Positions 23,978 to 33,234 are shown, counted from the stretch's first letter. The stretch: 64,000 nucleotides of DNA from Nocardia panacis (GCF_003598715.1 NZ_QZFU01000010.1:124001-188000), one strand, 5' to 3'. Notes: generated by a model from the letters alone, not told the origin. Numbers and translations are program-made.

Positions 23978-25312
23978 ATGCTGCGCACGTCACGATCGGC
24001 GGCTGCACAGTCGGTGCGCCACCTGGCTTTCGTCGCCCTACTCGGGTCGGCCCTGTGTGCCTGTTCCAGCTCATCGGATTCCGCCCCGGCCGCCGGGAGT
24101 CTGGATTCCGGATTCGGCAGCAACGGCAAGGTCGGCACCGATCTCGGCTCGCCCGCCGATCGCGCGAACGCGGTCGCCCTGCAATCCGACGGACGAATAG
24201 TGGTCGTCGGATCGACGCAGGATCCGGCACAGGGCGATAATTTCGCGGTCGTCCGCTATACGCCGGAGGGCAAACTCGATTCCACCTTCGGCGAGGGCGG
24301 GAAGACGACCACCGATTTCGGCGGAAAGTCCGATATCGCGCGGGCGGTCGCGCTCCAGTCCGATGGCCGCATAGTGGTGGCGGGCACCAGTCACGGCACC
24401 GATACCGGGGACAATATCGCCCTGGCCCGCTACACACCGGATGGCAAGGCGGACAACACCTTCGGCGAGGGCGGCAAGGTCTCCACGGATCTGGGCACCA
24501 AGGCCGACCACGCCAATGCCGTCGCCGTCGCGTCCGATGGTCGAATCGTGGTCGCCGGATCGACGCAGGATCCGGCACAGGGCGACAATTTCGTCGTGCT
24601 GCGCTACACCGCCGACGGCAAACTCGACACCGGCTTCGGCGACGGCGGCAGAGCCACCACCGATTTCAATGGTAAATCCGATGTGGCCCAGGCACTTTCG
24701 ATCGGACCCGACGGCCGCATCCTGGCCGCGGGCACCAGCCACGGCACCGCGACGGGCGACAATATCGCCCTCGCCCGCTACACCGCCGACGGCAAACCCG
24801 ATACCACCTTCGGCGAGGGCGGCAAGGTCTCCACGGATCTGGGCACCAAGTCCGACCACGCCAATGCCGTTGCCCTGCAATCGGATGGTCGCATAGTGGT
24901 GGCCGGCTCCACCGTGGATCAGGCGCAGGGCGAGAACTTCGTCATCCTGCGCGACACCTCGGAGGGCAAGCCGGACACCGGATTCGGCGACGGCGGCAAG
25001 GTTTCCACCGATTTCGGCGGCAAGGCCGACGTCGCCAATTCGGTCCGGGTGCAGTCCGACGGCAAGATCGTCGCGGTGGGCACCAGCCACGGCACGGCCA
25101 CGGGCGACAATATCGCCATCGCCCGCTACACCTCGCAGGGCAAGCTGGACACCGGATTCGGCGACGGGGGCAGGGTGTCGACCGATCTTGGCACCAAGGC
25201 CGACCACGGCAACGCCGCCGCCATCCAGTCCGATGGTCGCATCGTGGTGGTAGGCACCACCAATGACCCGGCACAGGGCGACAATTTCGTCGTGCTGCGC
25301 TACCGGGGCTGA
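23978..25312 (+). CDS. Lipoprotein built of delta-60 beta-propeller-like repeats
   Basis: A 444-residue exported lipoprotein. The N-terminus has Arg residues, a hydrophobic stretch and a lipobox-like L-C-A-C with Cys29 as probable lipid-anchor site. From residue 40 on there are about seven tandem repeats of 55-58 residues, each with 'ALQSDGRIVVAG', 'FxVxRYTPDGKLDxxFGxGGKV' and a 'GDNIALARY'-type strand. These are delta-60 repeats, expected to fold as a beta-propeller; the function is unknown. The repeats alternate between two subtypes ('TQDPAQGDNF' and 'SHGTATGDNI'), suggesting duplication of a two-repeat module. A strong hairpin terminator follows. Confidence 0.88.
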   Translation: MLRTSRSAAAQSVRHLAFVALLGSALCACSSSSDSAPAAGSLDSGFGSNGKVGTDLGSPADRANAVALQSDGRIVVVGSTQDPAQGDNFAVVRYTPEGKLDSTFGEGGKTTTDFGGKSDIARAVALQSDGRIVVAGTSHGTDTGDNIALARYTPDGKADNTFGEGGKVSTDLGTKADHANAVAVASDGRIVVAGSTQDPAQGDNFVVLRYTADGKLDTGFGDGGRATTDFNGKSDVAQALSIGPDGRILAAGTSHGTATGDNIALARYTADGKPDTTFGEGGKVSTDLGTKSDHANAVALQSDGRIVVAGSTVDQAQGENFVILRDTSEGKPDTGFGDGGKVSTDFGGKADVANSVRVQSDGKIVAVGTSHGTATGDNIAIARYTSQGKLDTGFGDGGRVSTDLGTKADHGNAAAIQSDGRIVVVGTTNDPAQGDNFVVLRYRG

Positions 25313-25318
25313 TCGAGT

Positions 25319-25349
25319 CGCTGAGCCCCGGATCGTCCGGGGCTCAGCG
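25319..25349. terminator. Bidirectional terminator between the lipoprotein and the conservon
   Basis: A 14-bp perfect stem beginning CGCTGAGCCCCGGA with a 3-base TCG loop, between the stop of the lipoprotein gene (25312) and the stop of the convergent P450 (25354). It can serve both strands. Confidence 0.85.
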
Positions 25350-25353
25350 TATT

Positions 25354-26589
25354 TCAGTCGCCGAGCAGGACGGGGAAGCCCGCCAGATCGTTCTGGGTGA
25401 GCACCGGAAGATTGCGAATCTCCGAATCCGGCACGGCCAGCCGCAGATTCGGGAAGCGCGCGAACAGCGCGGGCAGGGCGATCCCGGCCTCCAGGCGCGA
25501 CAGCGCCGCACCGGGGCAGACATGCGGTCCGAAGCCGAAGGCCAAGTGCCGGTTGGCGGTCGACCGGTCGAGGACGAAGCTGTCGGCGTTCGCACCGTGC
25601 ACTGCGGTGTCGCGACCGATGGTCCGATACGACATGACCACGCCCTCGCCCTTCTCGATCACCGTATCGCCCACGGCGATATCCTCGGCGGCGAAGCGCA
25701 TGAGCAGATGGGTGACGGGCGGATCCCAGCGCAGCGTCTCCTCGACGGCCTGCTTCCAGTCGATCTCACCGGAGCGCACCCGGTCGAACTGTTCGGGCCG
25801 ATTCAACAGCGCGCGAACGGCATTGAGGATGAGTCCGATGGTGGTCTCGTGGCCCGCGGCGACCAGCGCCTTCAGATTGCCCACCACCTCCTCGGCCGTG
25901 AGCGGTTCACCGCCGTCGTCGGCGAGGATGAGCGCGGAGGTGAGGTCGTCGGTGGGTTCGGCCGTCTTGCGCGCCACCAGATCGGTGAAGTAGACGTGCA
26001 TCTTCTCGATGATTTCCAGCCGCTCGTCCTGCGGAGTCAGCATCGAGAAGAACTTCTTGTACCAGTCGAGCAGCATGGCGTGATCGCTGCGCGCCACCCC
26101 CATGAGCTCGCTGATCACCCGCATGGGCAGCGCATAGGCGAAGACCGACTTCAGGTCGACCACCGCGCCGTCCGCGCCCGCCGCCGCCAGATCGTCGAGG
26201 AGTTCGGCGGTGAGCCGCTCGATGACGGGGCGCAGGTCCTCGAGTCGGCGCGGGGTGAGCGCCTGGGTGGTCTTGATGCGCAGCCGCCGGTGCTCGGCCC
26301 CGTCCACGGTGAACATGGAACGGCCCGCATCGATCATGCCGATCAGCGGCCACTGCCGGGTGACCGCGCCCGAACGCCACAGCGACCAGGTATCGATATC
26401 CTTGACCAGCCGGGTGTCGACGAGAAGTTGTCTGGCGAGCGCGGTTTCGGTGATGGTCCACGCCGGGACGCCGAGCAGTTCGATGCGCGCGACCGGCCCG
26501 GCGTCGCGTAGTCGGGCGGTCTCCCCCGCCAGGTCACCGACTAGCGGATCGATGGCGATCGCGGTGTTGTGCGGGCACGGTGAACTCAC
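25354..26589 (-). CDS. Cytochrome P450, conservon-associated (CYP154-like)
   Basis: A 411-residue soluble P450 with all core motifs: I-helix 'AAGHETTIG', ExxR as 'EETLRW' and the haem loop 'FGFGPHVCPGAALSRLE'. It starts with GTG 26589 overlapping the stop of the preceding P450 by 4 bp. In Streptomyces conservons a CYP154-type gene often follows a CYP157-type gene at the end of the cvnABCD run, and this order is the same. The substrate is unknown; the pair may report to or be controlled by the membrane-bound conservon complex (inference). Confidence 0.85.
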   Translation of the reverse strand: MSSPCPHNTAIAIDPLVGDLAGETARLRDAGPVARIELLGVPAWTITETALARQLLVDTRLVKDIDTWSLWRSGAVTRQWPLIGMIDAGRSMFTVDGAEHRRLRIKTTQALTPRRLEDLRPVIERLTAELLDDLAAAGADGAVVDLKSVFAYALPMRVISELMGVARSDHAMLLDWYKKFFSMLTPQDERLEIIEKMHVYFTDLVARKTAEPTDDLTSALILADDGGEPLTAEEVVGNLKALVAAGHETTIGLILNAVRALLNRPEQFDRVRSGEIDWKQAVEETLRWDPPVTHLLMRFAAEDIAVGDTVIEKGEGVVMSYRTIGRDTAVHGANADSFVLDRSTANRHLAFGFGPHVCPGAALSRLEAGIALPALFARFPNLRLAVPDSEIRNLPVLTQNDLAGFPVLLGD

Positions 26590-27860
26590 GGGGTACCTCC
26601 GACGGCGCGTACAGCGGTGAAACGAACGGGAAGGGAAGTCATACCCCGCAGGAAGGCCGAGGGCCGCCGCACCAGATTCTGCGCGGGCACCGCGAGATCG
26701 ATATCGGGCAGCCGGTCCAGCAGCACCTCGATACTCGTGCGCGCGATGATCTCGGCGATTTGCTGCGCCGGGAACGGGCAGCGGTATTCACCGTAGCTGA
26801 AGGCGAAATGCGCGCTGTTGCCCGTGTTGACCGGTTCGCTGCCCGGCGTGAGATGTTGGCGCACATGCGGATCGGCATTGGCGGCGGCCAGCCCGAGCAG
26901 CAGCATATCCCCGGCGCGAATCACTTTGTCCGCCAGGCGGGTATCGCGCGCCGCCCAGCGCCCGGCCAGGATCTGGGTCGGGGTGTCCTCCCACAGCACC
27001 TCGTTCATGGCCTCGCCGACGCTGCGCCGCCCGCCGCCCAGCGCCGCCGCGAAGCGCTCGTCGGTGAGCATGAGCCGCACCGAGTTCCCGATCCAGTCGG
27101 AGGTCGGCAGATGGCCCGCGGCGGTGATGGCTTGCAGGTCGAGGATGTACTCCTCATCGGTGAACCGGCCCGGATGCGCCAGCATGCGCGAGACGAGATC
27201 GTTTCCCGGCCTTGCCTTCTTGGATGCCAGCAGTCGCCGCATATGCTCGCCGAAGCGCACGTAGCCCGCCTGGGCATCGACGCCGCCATCGGCGAGCGCC
27301 TTCATCGCCCACGCCAGATCCGGGCCGTCCTCATCAGGGAAGCCGAGGATGCGGGCCATGATCAGCACCGGAAGCGGCACCGCGAAATCGGCCACCAGGT
27401 CGGCCTCGCCGCGCCCGCAGAAGCCATCGATCAGCCGGTCGGCCAATTCCTCGCAGTCGCGGCGCAATTCGAACGGGTCCAGGGTCTCCATGGCCGGCTC
27501 GACCATGTCGACGTGTCTGCGATGCTCGGCGCCCGCCGTGAAATAGATCGAGGGCATGGGCCGCCCGACCATGGGCAGCAGCGGCCAGTCCTCGGCGATG
27601 TTGCCCCACTGGTTCCACAGCGCCACATCGCGCGGGAACAGTTCGGGATCGCTGGTCACCTGGTGCAATTCGCGATATCCGATGATGAGCCAGGCCGGGA
27701 CGCCGCCGGGCAGCTCCACCGCGACGACCGGCCCGTGGTCGCGACGCATCTCCCGATAGAGGTGGTGCGGATCGGTGTGGAAACGCGGACCGCTCAGCGG
27801 CACCGCCCCGTGGACGACCGGGCAGCCGCCGGTATCGGCCGACATGCTCGGCATGGTCAT
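26586..27860 (-). CDS. Atypical cytochrome P450 lacking the ExxR arginine (CYP157-like)
   Basis: A 424-residue P450-fold protein. The haem region is 'FAFSYGEYRCPFPAQQIAE', with the Cys ligand kept but FxxGxxxC altered, and the K-helix ExxR reads E-V-L-W in 'MNEVLWEDTP', so the conserved arginine is Trp. The I-helix oxygen motif is also unusual ('AAGHLPTSDW'). CYP157 proteins of Streptomyces conservons are the known P450s lacking ExxR, so this is a family feature rather than decay. ATG 27860 overlaps the GTPase stop (ATGA at 27857-27860); a second ATG two codons on is possible. Confidence 0.87.
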   Translation of the reverse strand: MTMPSMSADTGGCPVVHGAVPLSGPRFHTDPHHLYREMRRDHGPVVAVELPGGVPAWLIIGYRELHQVTSDPELFPRDVALWNQWGNIAEDWPLLPMVGRPMPSIYFTAGAEHRRHVDMVEPAMETLDPFELRRDCEELADRLIDGFCGRGEADLVADFAVPLPVLIMARILGFPDEDGPDLAWAMKALADGGVDAQAGYVRFGEHMRRLLASKKARPGNDLVSRMLAHPGRFTDEEYILDLQAITAAGHLPTSDWIGNSVRLMLTDERFAAALGGGRRSVGEAMNEVLWEDTPTQILAGRWAARDTRLADKVIRAGDMLLLGLAAANADPHVRQHLTPGSEPVNTGNSAHFAFSYGEYRCPFPAQQIAEIIARTSIEVLLDRLPDIDLAVPAQNLVRRPSAFLRGMTSLPVRFTAVRAVGGTP

Positions 27861-28510
27861 GACAGACTCTCCGTCGTGGTGCGCGGCGCGCTGAGAGGTC
27901 GCGCGCCTGCGAGATTCGTGCGGGCCGCATAGATGTGCTCGACCAGGGCGATCAACACCCGCTTGCACGACTCGCGCGAGCGCGCGTCGCAGTCGACCAG
28001 CGGGACGTGCGGATCCAGATCCAGCGCGGCGCGCACCTCCTCGATGGCGTGGTGCCCACCGAAGTTGTTGCACGCCACGATGAATCGGGTGCCCTGCTGT
28101 TCGAGGCGGTCGATGGCGTACCAGGAGTCGGCAATGCGGCGCTGATCCACCAGCACGATCGCGCCGAGCGCGCCCGCGAACAGCCGATCCCACAGGAACC
28201 AGAACCGCTCCTGTCCCGGCGCGCCGAACAGGTAGAGCACATTCTCCGCGTCGATGGTGATGCGGCCGAAGTCGAAGGCGACCGTGGTGGTGGACTTGCC
28301 GGGCGCACCGCTCGGATCGTCCACGCCCACGCCGGCATTGGTCATGGTGGCCTCGGTGTCGAGCGGACGGATCTCGCTGACCGCGCGCACCATGGTGGTC
28401 TTGCCGACGCCGAAACCGCCGACGATGACGATCTTGAGCCCATTGCTGGTGGTGCCGTGCAGCGGCGCGTCCGCGCGGGCCGGTCGCGGATCAAAGACTG
28501 CGGAGTCCAA
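27857..28510 (-). CDS. cvnD: Conservon Ras-like GTPase CvnD
   Basis: A 217-residue small GTPase of the bacterial Rag/MglA-like conservon type. The P-loop is G31-GFGVGKT38, followed by 'GVGVDDPSG', the switch II region 'LYLFGAPGQERF' and 'VACNNFGG' in place of NKxD. The gene starts within the DUF742 gene; TTG 28510, preceded by GAAGGTG, gives a usual length, and no in-frame ATG or GTG is better placed. CvnD is thought to work with the roadblock protein CvnB as a switch below the kinase-like CvnA. It overlaps both neighbours by a few bases. Confidence 0.85.
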   Translation of the reverse strand: MDSAVFDPRPARADAPLHGTTSNGLKIVIVGGFGVGKTTMVRAVSEIRPLDTEATMTNAGVGVDDPSGAPGKSTTTVAFDFGRITIDAENVLYLFGAPGQERFWFLWDRLFAGALGAIVLVDQRRIADSWYAIDRLEQQGTRFIVACNNFGGHHAIEEVRAALDLDPHVPLVDCDARSRESCKRVLIALVEHIYAARTNLAGARPLSAPRTTTESLS

Positions 28511-28868
28511 TGAGCACCTTCTCGAGGGTGGAGGTGTCGGGCAAGCTCTGCCAGGGCATACCGGGGTCGGTGGCGCGGACCCTCGGGTGGCGGGCCGAGA
28601 TCTTGCCCGCGTGCAGCAGATCCGACAGCAGCACGGTGGCGATGCCGACGGGGAGCCGCAATTCGGCCGCGATCTCCACCACAGCCGTTGGCGCGCGGCA
28701 CATCTGCAGGATGGCCACATGCTCGGACTGCATGCCCGGCACCGGTTCGCATTCGCTGACCACCAGGGTGACCAGGTCGAAGGCGTCGGAGTCCGGGCGG
28801 GTGCGCCCGCCGGTGAGGGTGTAGAGCCGGTCCGGGTCGTCGTCGCGCCCTGGTCTGCCCCGTATCAC
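28491..28868 (-). CDS. cvnC: Conservon DUF742 protein CvnC
   Basis: A 125-residue DUF742 protein with 'RLYTLTGGRTRP' near the N-terminus and a winged-helix-like centre ('EHVAILQMCRAPTAVVEIAAELRLPVGIATVLLSDLL'). It ends 'LEKVLIGLRSL', typical for the family. GTG 28868 follows GGAGG by seven bases; the upstream ATG at 28979 would run into CvnB. DUF742 proteins always accompany the roadblock and GTPase partners of conservons; their molecular role is unclear. Confidence 0.87.
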   Translation of the reverse strand: MIRGRPGRDDDPDRLYTLTGGRTRPDSDAFDLVTLVVSECEPVPGMQSEHVAILQMCRAPTAVVEIAAELRLPVGIATVLLSDLLHAGKISARHPRVRATDPGMPWQSLPDTSTLEKVLIGLRSL

Positions 28869-28881
28869 TGCCGGACCTCCG

Positions 28882-29298
28882 TCACCGAGCGCCCGCGCCC
28901 CGCACTCGCGGCGCGGCCGCCAAATGGTCACCGAGCTGTTCGACGAGCTCGCGCATGTTGTGCCCGACCAGTCCGGCATCGGCCTCGTCGGCGGCGACGA
29001 CGGCGATATGCGCGCCCATCCCGGCCTCGACGATGAACAGGATGCCGCCGTAGAACTCGGTCATGGACTGGCGGACCCCGCTGCGACCGTCGCCGAATTC
29101 GACCGACGCGCCGTGCGAGAGGCTCTGGATGCCCGCCGCGATCGCCGCGAGCTGATCGGCCTTGTCGATGCCGAGTTCCGGGGTGTGGCAGATCTTGAGG
29201 CCGTCGCTGGAAAGCAGCAGCGCGTGCCTGGCGTAGGGCGTGCGGGCCAGTAGCTGTTCGAGCAACCAGGACAGGTGCGCCGGTGCGATTGTGATCAT
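28882..29298 (-). CDS. cvnB: Conservon roadblock/LC7 protein CvnB
   Basis: A 138-residue roadblock/LC7 protein ('LSWLLEQLLARTPYARHALLLSSDGLKI', then 'AAIAAGIQSLSHGASVEFGDG'), matching the bacterial family that pairs with small GTPases as activator or scaffold. ATG 29298 overlaps the CvnA stop (ATGA at 29295-29298). It is followed after 13 bases by CvnC, and that short gap contains the GGAGG site for CvnC. Confidence 0.9.
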   Translation of the reverse strand: MITIAPAHLSWLLEQLLARTPYARHALLLSSDGLKICHTPELGIDKADQLAAIAAGIQSLSHGASVEFGDGRSGVRQSMTEFYGGILFIVEAGMGAHIAVVAADEADAGLVGHNMRELVEQLGDHLAAAPRVRGAGAR

Positions 29299-30785
29299 CG
29301 ATCGTTCTCCACGGACGGGGACGGGGACGGTGCGGCTTCGGCGTCGCGGCGGGCCACGGCGCGCTGGAACGCGCCGAGCGCGGCGGGCCGCGAGGTGTTC
29401 GGAGCCGGGTCCGCGACGGCCCTCGGCGCGGACAGGCCGTCGGGATGAACGGCGGCCAGGGTACTGCCGCGCCGCCGCTTGGGCAGCGCGGAATCGGTGG
29501 CGGTGAGTTGCTGGGGCTCGATGAATTCGGTGACCTGCGCCGCCGAGGACTGGGTGGTGACCTGCGTCACGGCGGGCCGCACGGGTGCGGCGACCGGGGT
29601 CTGATGGCCGCGATCCACCCTGGCGGTGAGATCGCGCGGCACCACCACGACCACGGCCGTGCCGCCGATGGCCGAGGGCCGGTAGGACACGGTCAGGCCG
29701 TGCTTGCGGGCCAGATGTCCGACAACGGCCAGGCCGAGGCGGGTGCCGGTCAGCGAGGAGAGATCCGCGGCCACGCCACCGCGCGGCCCCTGTCCGGACA
29801 CCGCGGCTTCCGCGCGGCGCAGCGCGGATTCGCTCATGACCAGGCCGCTGTCCTCGATCGTCAGCACCACGCCCGCGGGCACTTCGGCGGCGTAGATGTG
29901 CACCTCGGTGGTGGGCGGGGAGAAGTTGCAGGCATTGTCGATCAGTTCGGCCAGCGCGTGCATGACACCCTCGGCGGCGTGACCCGCGATGGCGATCTCG
30001 GCGACCGCGCGCAGCCGCACCCGCTGGTAGCCCGCGACGCGACCCATGGCGCCGCGCAGAATCGACTCCATGGCAATGGGTTTGGCCCAGCGTCGGCCCG
30101 AGCGCGCACCGCTGAGCACGGCGATGCTGTCGGCGAGGCGGCCTGCCTGCGCGGTGCGGTGGTCCAGGTGCAGCAGGTCGGCGAGCACCTTGGGATCGGC
30201 GTGCGCGTGCTCCATTTCGCGCAGTTCGGCCAGCATGCTGGTGGTCATGGCCTGCATGCGTCCGGCCGCGCCGGAGAAGGCGGCCATGGCCGAGGATCGG
30301 CGGCTCTCGGCGTCCCGCGCCGCGGTGGCGTGCGCCTCGGCGGCGTCGTTGGCCGAGGAGATGGCCTCGTAGGCGGCGGTATTGGCGGCGGCGATGGTGT
30401 CATTGGCGGTGACCAGGCCGGATTCGGCGGCGGCGCTCGCCTCGGCGGCGGCCGAGCGGGCACGCAGGGCCTCGGCGCGGTAATAGATGGCCGCCGTCAC
30501 GGTGGCGCACAACACAATCGCCGCGATTCCCGCGCCGATGGCCAAGGGCGCCCGGAAACCGGCGGGCGCGAAGACCACACCGACCACCACCGCGGCGGCG
30601 GCCACGACGGCCGTGCATATCAGCGCCGAAAAGGGCAGGCGGGTCGCCACACCCGCAGGCCGCGCGGCTTCGACGGCCGTGAGCGGCTCGCCCAGCGGCG
30701 GATTCGATGACTGTGACAAGTTCCGCACTTCCGCACTCGCGCACCGCAAGGGACGCCAATGGAATCCCTTGCGCCCCTTACACAT
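29295..30785 (-). CDS. cvnA: Conservon sensor kinase-like membrane protein CvnA
   Basis: A 496-residue membrane protein. Two hydrophobic segments (about residues 48-70 and 77-98) are followed by an Ala-rich probable coiled coil and a histidine-kinase-like ATPase domain: N-box 'ALAELIDNACNFSPP', G1 'TIEDSGLVMS' and 'GTRLGLAVVGHLARKHG'. No standard phospho-acceptor His block is obvious, as is common in CvnA proteins. The C-terminal 130 residues are disordered and Pro/Thr-rich. ATG 30785 is used, though its ribosome site is weak; GTG 30728 is an alternative. It heads the operon cvnABCD-CYP157-CYP154. Confidence 0.85.
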   Translation of the reverse strand: MCKGRKGFHWRPLRCASAEVRNLSQSSNPPLGEPLTAVEAARPAGVATRLPFSALICTAVVAAAAVVVGVVFAPAGFRAPLAIGAGIAAIVLCATVTAAIYYRAEALRARSAAAEASAAAESGLVTANDTIAAANTAAYEAISSANDAAEAHATAARDAESRRSSAMAAFSGAAGRMQAMTTSMLAELREMEHAHADPKVLADLLHLDHRTAQAGRLADSIAVLSGARSGRRWAKPIAMESILRGAMGRVAGYQRVRLRAVAEIAIAGHAAEGVMHALAELIDNACNFSPPTTEVHIYAAEVPAGVVLTIEDSGLVMSESALRRAEAAVSGQGPRGGVAADLSSLTGTRLGLAVVGHLARKHGLTVSYRPSAIGGTAVVVVVPRDLTARVDRGHQTPVAAPVRPAVTQVTTQSSAAQVTEFIEPQQLTATDSALPKRRRGSTLAAVHPDGLSAPRAVADPAPNTSRPAALGAFQRAVARRDAEAAPSPSPSVENDR

Positions 30786-30937
30786 AGGTATGCCGCCGCA
30801 CCGACACACCCCAAATATGTGGCCCGGCAAGCATTTTCGCAATCTTGCGGGCAAGCATAACGAACCGGACACGGGATCGCCACTCGAAGGGTAGGAAAAT
30901 CCTCGCGTACCGACGCGTAGCCGATCGAGCGATCTTG

Positions 30938-32455
30938 CTATCGTTGACCTTTGGGCCGCAGCCAACCGAAGGTGAGCGAGACCGCACGCTGCCAGTTCGC
31001 GTACTCCTCGGCCCGATGCGCCGGGTCCATCCGCGGCGTCCACTGCGCGGCGGGCCGCCAGTTGCGCCGCAACCCCTCTAGATCCGGCCAGTAGCCCACC
31101 GCCAACCCGGCCGCGTAAGCCGCGCCGAGGGAGACGGTCTCGGCCACGAACGGACGCACCACCGGAATGTCGAGCACATCGGCCACGATCCGCATGAGCA
31201 GATTGTCGGCGGTCATACCGCCGTCCACCCGCAGCGTCCGCGCCTGCAATCCGGAATCGGCGTTCATCGCCTCCACCACCTCGCGGGTCTGCCATGCGGT
31301 GGCCTCCAGCACCGCCCGCGCCAGATGTCCCTTGGTGATGTAGGAGGTGAGCCCGAAGATCGCGCCGCGCGCGTCGCTGCGCCAGTGCGGGGCGTAGAGG
31401 CCGGAGAAGGCGGGCACGATATAGCAGCCGCCATTGTCTTCGACCGTGGCGGCGAGGGTTTCGATCTCCGGCGCGCTGCCGACCAAGCCGAGATTGTCGC
31501 GGATCCACTGCACCAGCGAGCCGGTCACCGCGATCGGCCCCTCCAGCGCGTACACCGGTTCGGGACCGATCTGATAGCCGATGGTGCTCAGCAGGCCGTG
31601 TTCGGAACGCACCAACTCGCTACCGGTATTCATCATCAGGAACCCGCCGGTCCCGTAGGTGCACTTGGTTTCCCCACGCGCGAAACAGGTCTGCCCGAAC
31701 AGCGCGGCGTGCTGATCCCCGAGCGCGGCCGCGATGTCGATGCCCGGCACCACCGTCGTGGTGCGACCGTACGGCGCGGTGCTGGCCTGGATGCGCGGCA
31801 GCACGGCGGCGGGGATGTCGAAGAAGCGCAGCAGTTCCGAATCCCACTGGAGTGTGGCCAGATTCATCAGCAGGGTGCGGCTGGCATTGGTGACGTCGGT
31901 GCGATGCGCGCCGCCGTCGGGTCCACCCGTCAATTGCCAGATGACCCAGGTCTCCATCGTGCCGAACAGCACCTCGCCGCGTTCGGCGCGCTCGCGCAGG
32001 CCCGGTGTGTTGTCCAGCAGCCAGCGCAGCCGGGGCGCGGCGAAGTAGGTGGCCAGCGGCAGACCCGTCAGCTCGCGAATCCGGTGCGCGCCCGGCGCGT
32101 TCGCCAACTCGCGCACCAGATCCTCGGTGCGGGTGTCCTGCCAGACGATGGCGCGACCGATCGGCACGCCGGTGCGGCGATCCCACAGCACGGTGGTCTC
32201 GCGCTGATTCGCGATGCCCAGCGCCACGATCTCCTCGGCGGCGATACCGGATTCGCGCAGCGCCTGCGGCACGATGCGCCCCACATTGCGCCAGACCTCG
32301 GCGGCGTCCTGCTCCACCCAGCCCGGACGCGGATAGCGCTGCTGATGTTCGCGCTGGGCGACACCGACCAAACGGGCGCGCTGATCGAACACGATGCATC
32401 TGGTCGAGGTCGTGCCCTGATCGATCGCCATGACATAGCGGGCCGCCACGATCAC
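30938..32455 (-). CDS. glpK: Glycerol kinase (first copy)
   Basis: A 505-residue FGGY-family kinase that phosphorylates glycerol to glycerol 3-phosphate. Diagnostic segments are '[14 protein letters not shown]' (phosphate loop), 'PGWVEQDAAEVW', 'NQRETTVLWDRRTG', 'ALGDQHAALFGQ', 'CTYGTGGF' and 'RVDGGMTADNLLMR'. GTG 32455 overlaps the iclR stop (GTGA at 32452-32455), so the kinase is translated with its probable regulator. A second, clearly diverged glpK lies at 34223-35743. This copy is separated by 152 bp from the conservon. Confidence 0.93.
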   Translation of the reverse strand: MIVAARYVMAIDQGTTSTRCIVFDQRARLVGVAQREHQQRYPRPGWVEQDAAEVWRNVGRIVPQALRESGIAAEEIVALGIANQRETTVLWDRRTGVPIGRAIVWQDTRTEDLVRELANAPGAHRIRELTGLPLATYFAAPRLRWLLDNTPGLRERAERGEVLFGTMETWVIWQLTGGPDGGAHRTDVTNASRTLLMNLATLQWDSELLRFFDIPAAVLPRIQASTAPYGRTTTVVPGIDIAAALGDQHAALFGQTCFARGETKCTYGTGGFLMMNTGSELVRSEHGLLSTIGYQIGPEPVYALEGPIAVTGSLVQWIRDNLGLVGSAPEIETLAATVEDNGGCYIVPAFSGLYAPHWRSDARGAIFGLTSYITKGHLARAVLEATAWQTREVVEAMNADSGLQARTLRVDGGMTADNLLMRIVADVLDIPVVRPFVAETVSLGAAYAAGLAVGYWPDLEGLRRNWRPAAQWTPRMDPAHRAEEYANWQRAVSLTFGWLRPKGQR

Positions 32456-33207
32456 TGACCTCCGAGATCGCGGGATATCGCGCGCGCCGCATCGCGCACC
32501 TGATCGATGAGCGGCTGCCGGAACCGCGACTGCGCGTCGCAGAGTCGATCCAGCGGTCCATTGATGCCGATCGCGCCGACGACCAGTCCGCCGCGACCGC
32601 GAATCGGGGCGGCGATGGCGGCGAAACCCGGCCGGAATTCGCCCGCCTCGCCCGCCCATCCGTGCTGTCGGACCGAGGCGAGCACCCGGTTCAGCGCCGC
32701 TCGGTCCACGAGGGTGCGCCGGGTGAAGGCCGTCAATTCGCCTTTGCGCGCGGCCAATTCGGTGTCGTAGGCCAGCAGCGCCTTGCCGAGCGCGGTGGCG
32801 TGCGGCGCGAGCACCTCGCCGACCTCGAGCGACTGTTCGGAATTGTCGGGCCGGAACACGTGGTGCACGACCACCACCGCGCCCTCGGCCGGGGCGGCGA
32901 TGCGCACCGCGGCGCCGGTGCGCGCGGCCAGGGCGTCGGCCCAGTTCAGCGCCCTGGAGCGGAGTTCGTTCGCGTCGAGGTTGCCCATGCTCAGGTTCAG
33001 CAGCGCCGAGCCGAGCCGGTATTTTCCGGTGGCGTGGTCCTGCTCTACGAAGCCGACGCCCTGCAGGGTGCGCAGAATGCCGTGGGCGGTGGGTTTGGCC
33101 AGGTCCAGGGCGGCGGCGATCTCGCCGACACCGAGTCGGCCCGATCCGCGGGCCAGCAGTCGCAGGACCGCCGCCGCGCGCTCGATGGACTGGATGGGGC
33201 CTGGCAT
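32452..33207 (-). CDS. IclR-family regulator, probable glycerol regulator (GylR-like)
   Basis: A 251-residue IclR protein: the winged helix at residues 5-65 ('SIERAAAVLRLLARGSGRLGVGEIAAALDLAKPTAHGILRTLQ' in two pieces) and the effector domain with 'ATALGKALLAYD', 'AGEFRPGFAAIAAPIRGRGG' and 'GAIGINGP'. In Streptomyces the glycerol operon is controlled by GylR of this family, binding glycerol 3-phosphate. Coupling to glpK and position opposite glpF-glpK-glpD make the same role likely. Two identical 17-bp palindromes in the divergent promoter region are the probable binding sites. ATG 33207 is preferred over the start at 33264, which overlaps an operator. Confidence 0.88.
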   Translation of the reverse strand: MPGPIQSIERAAAVLRLLARGSGRLGVGEIAAALDLAKPTAHGILRTLQGVGFVEQDHATGKYRLGSALLNLSMGNLDANELRSRALNWADALAARTGAAVRIAAPAEGAVVVVHHVFRPDNSEQSLEVGEVLAPHATALGKALLAYDTELAARKGELTAFTRRTLVDRAALNRVLASVRQHGWAGEAGEFRPGFAAIAAPIRGRGGLVVGAIGINGPLDRLCDAQSRFRQPLIDQVRDAARAISRDLGGQ

Positions 33208-33234
33208 GCGCCGAAACTTAGTCGGCGGCCGGCA

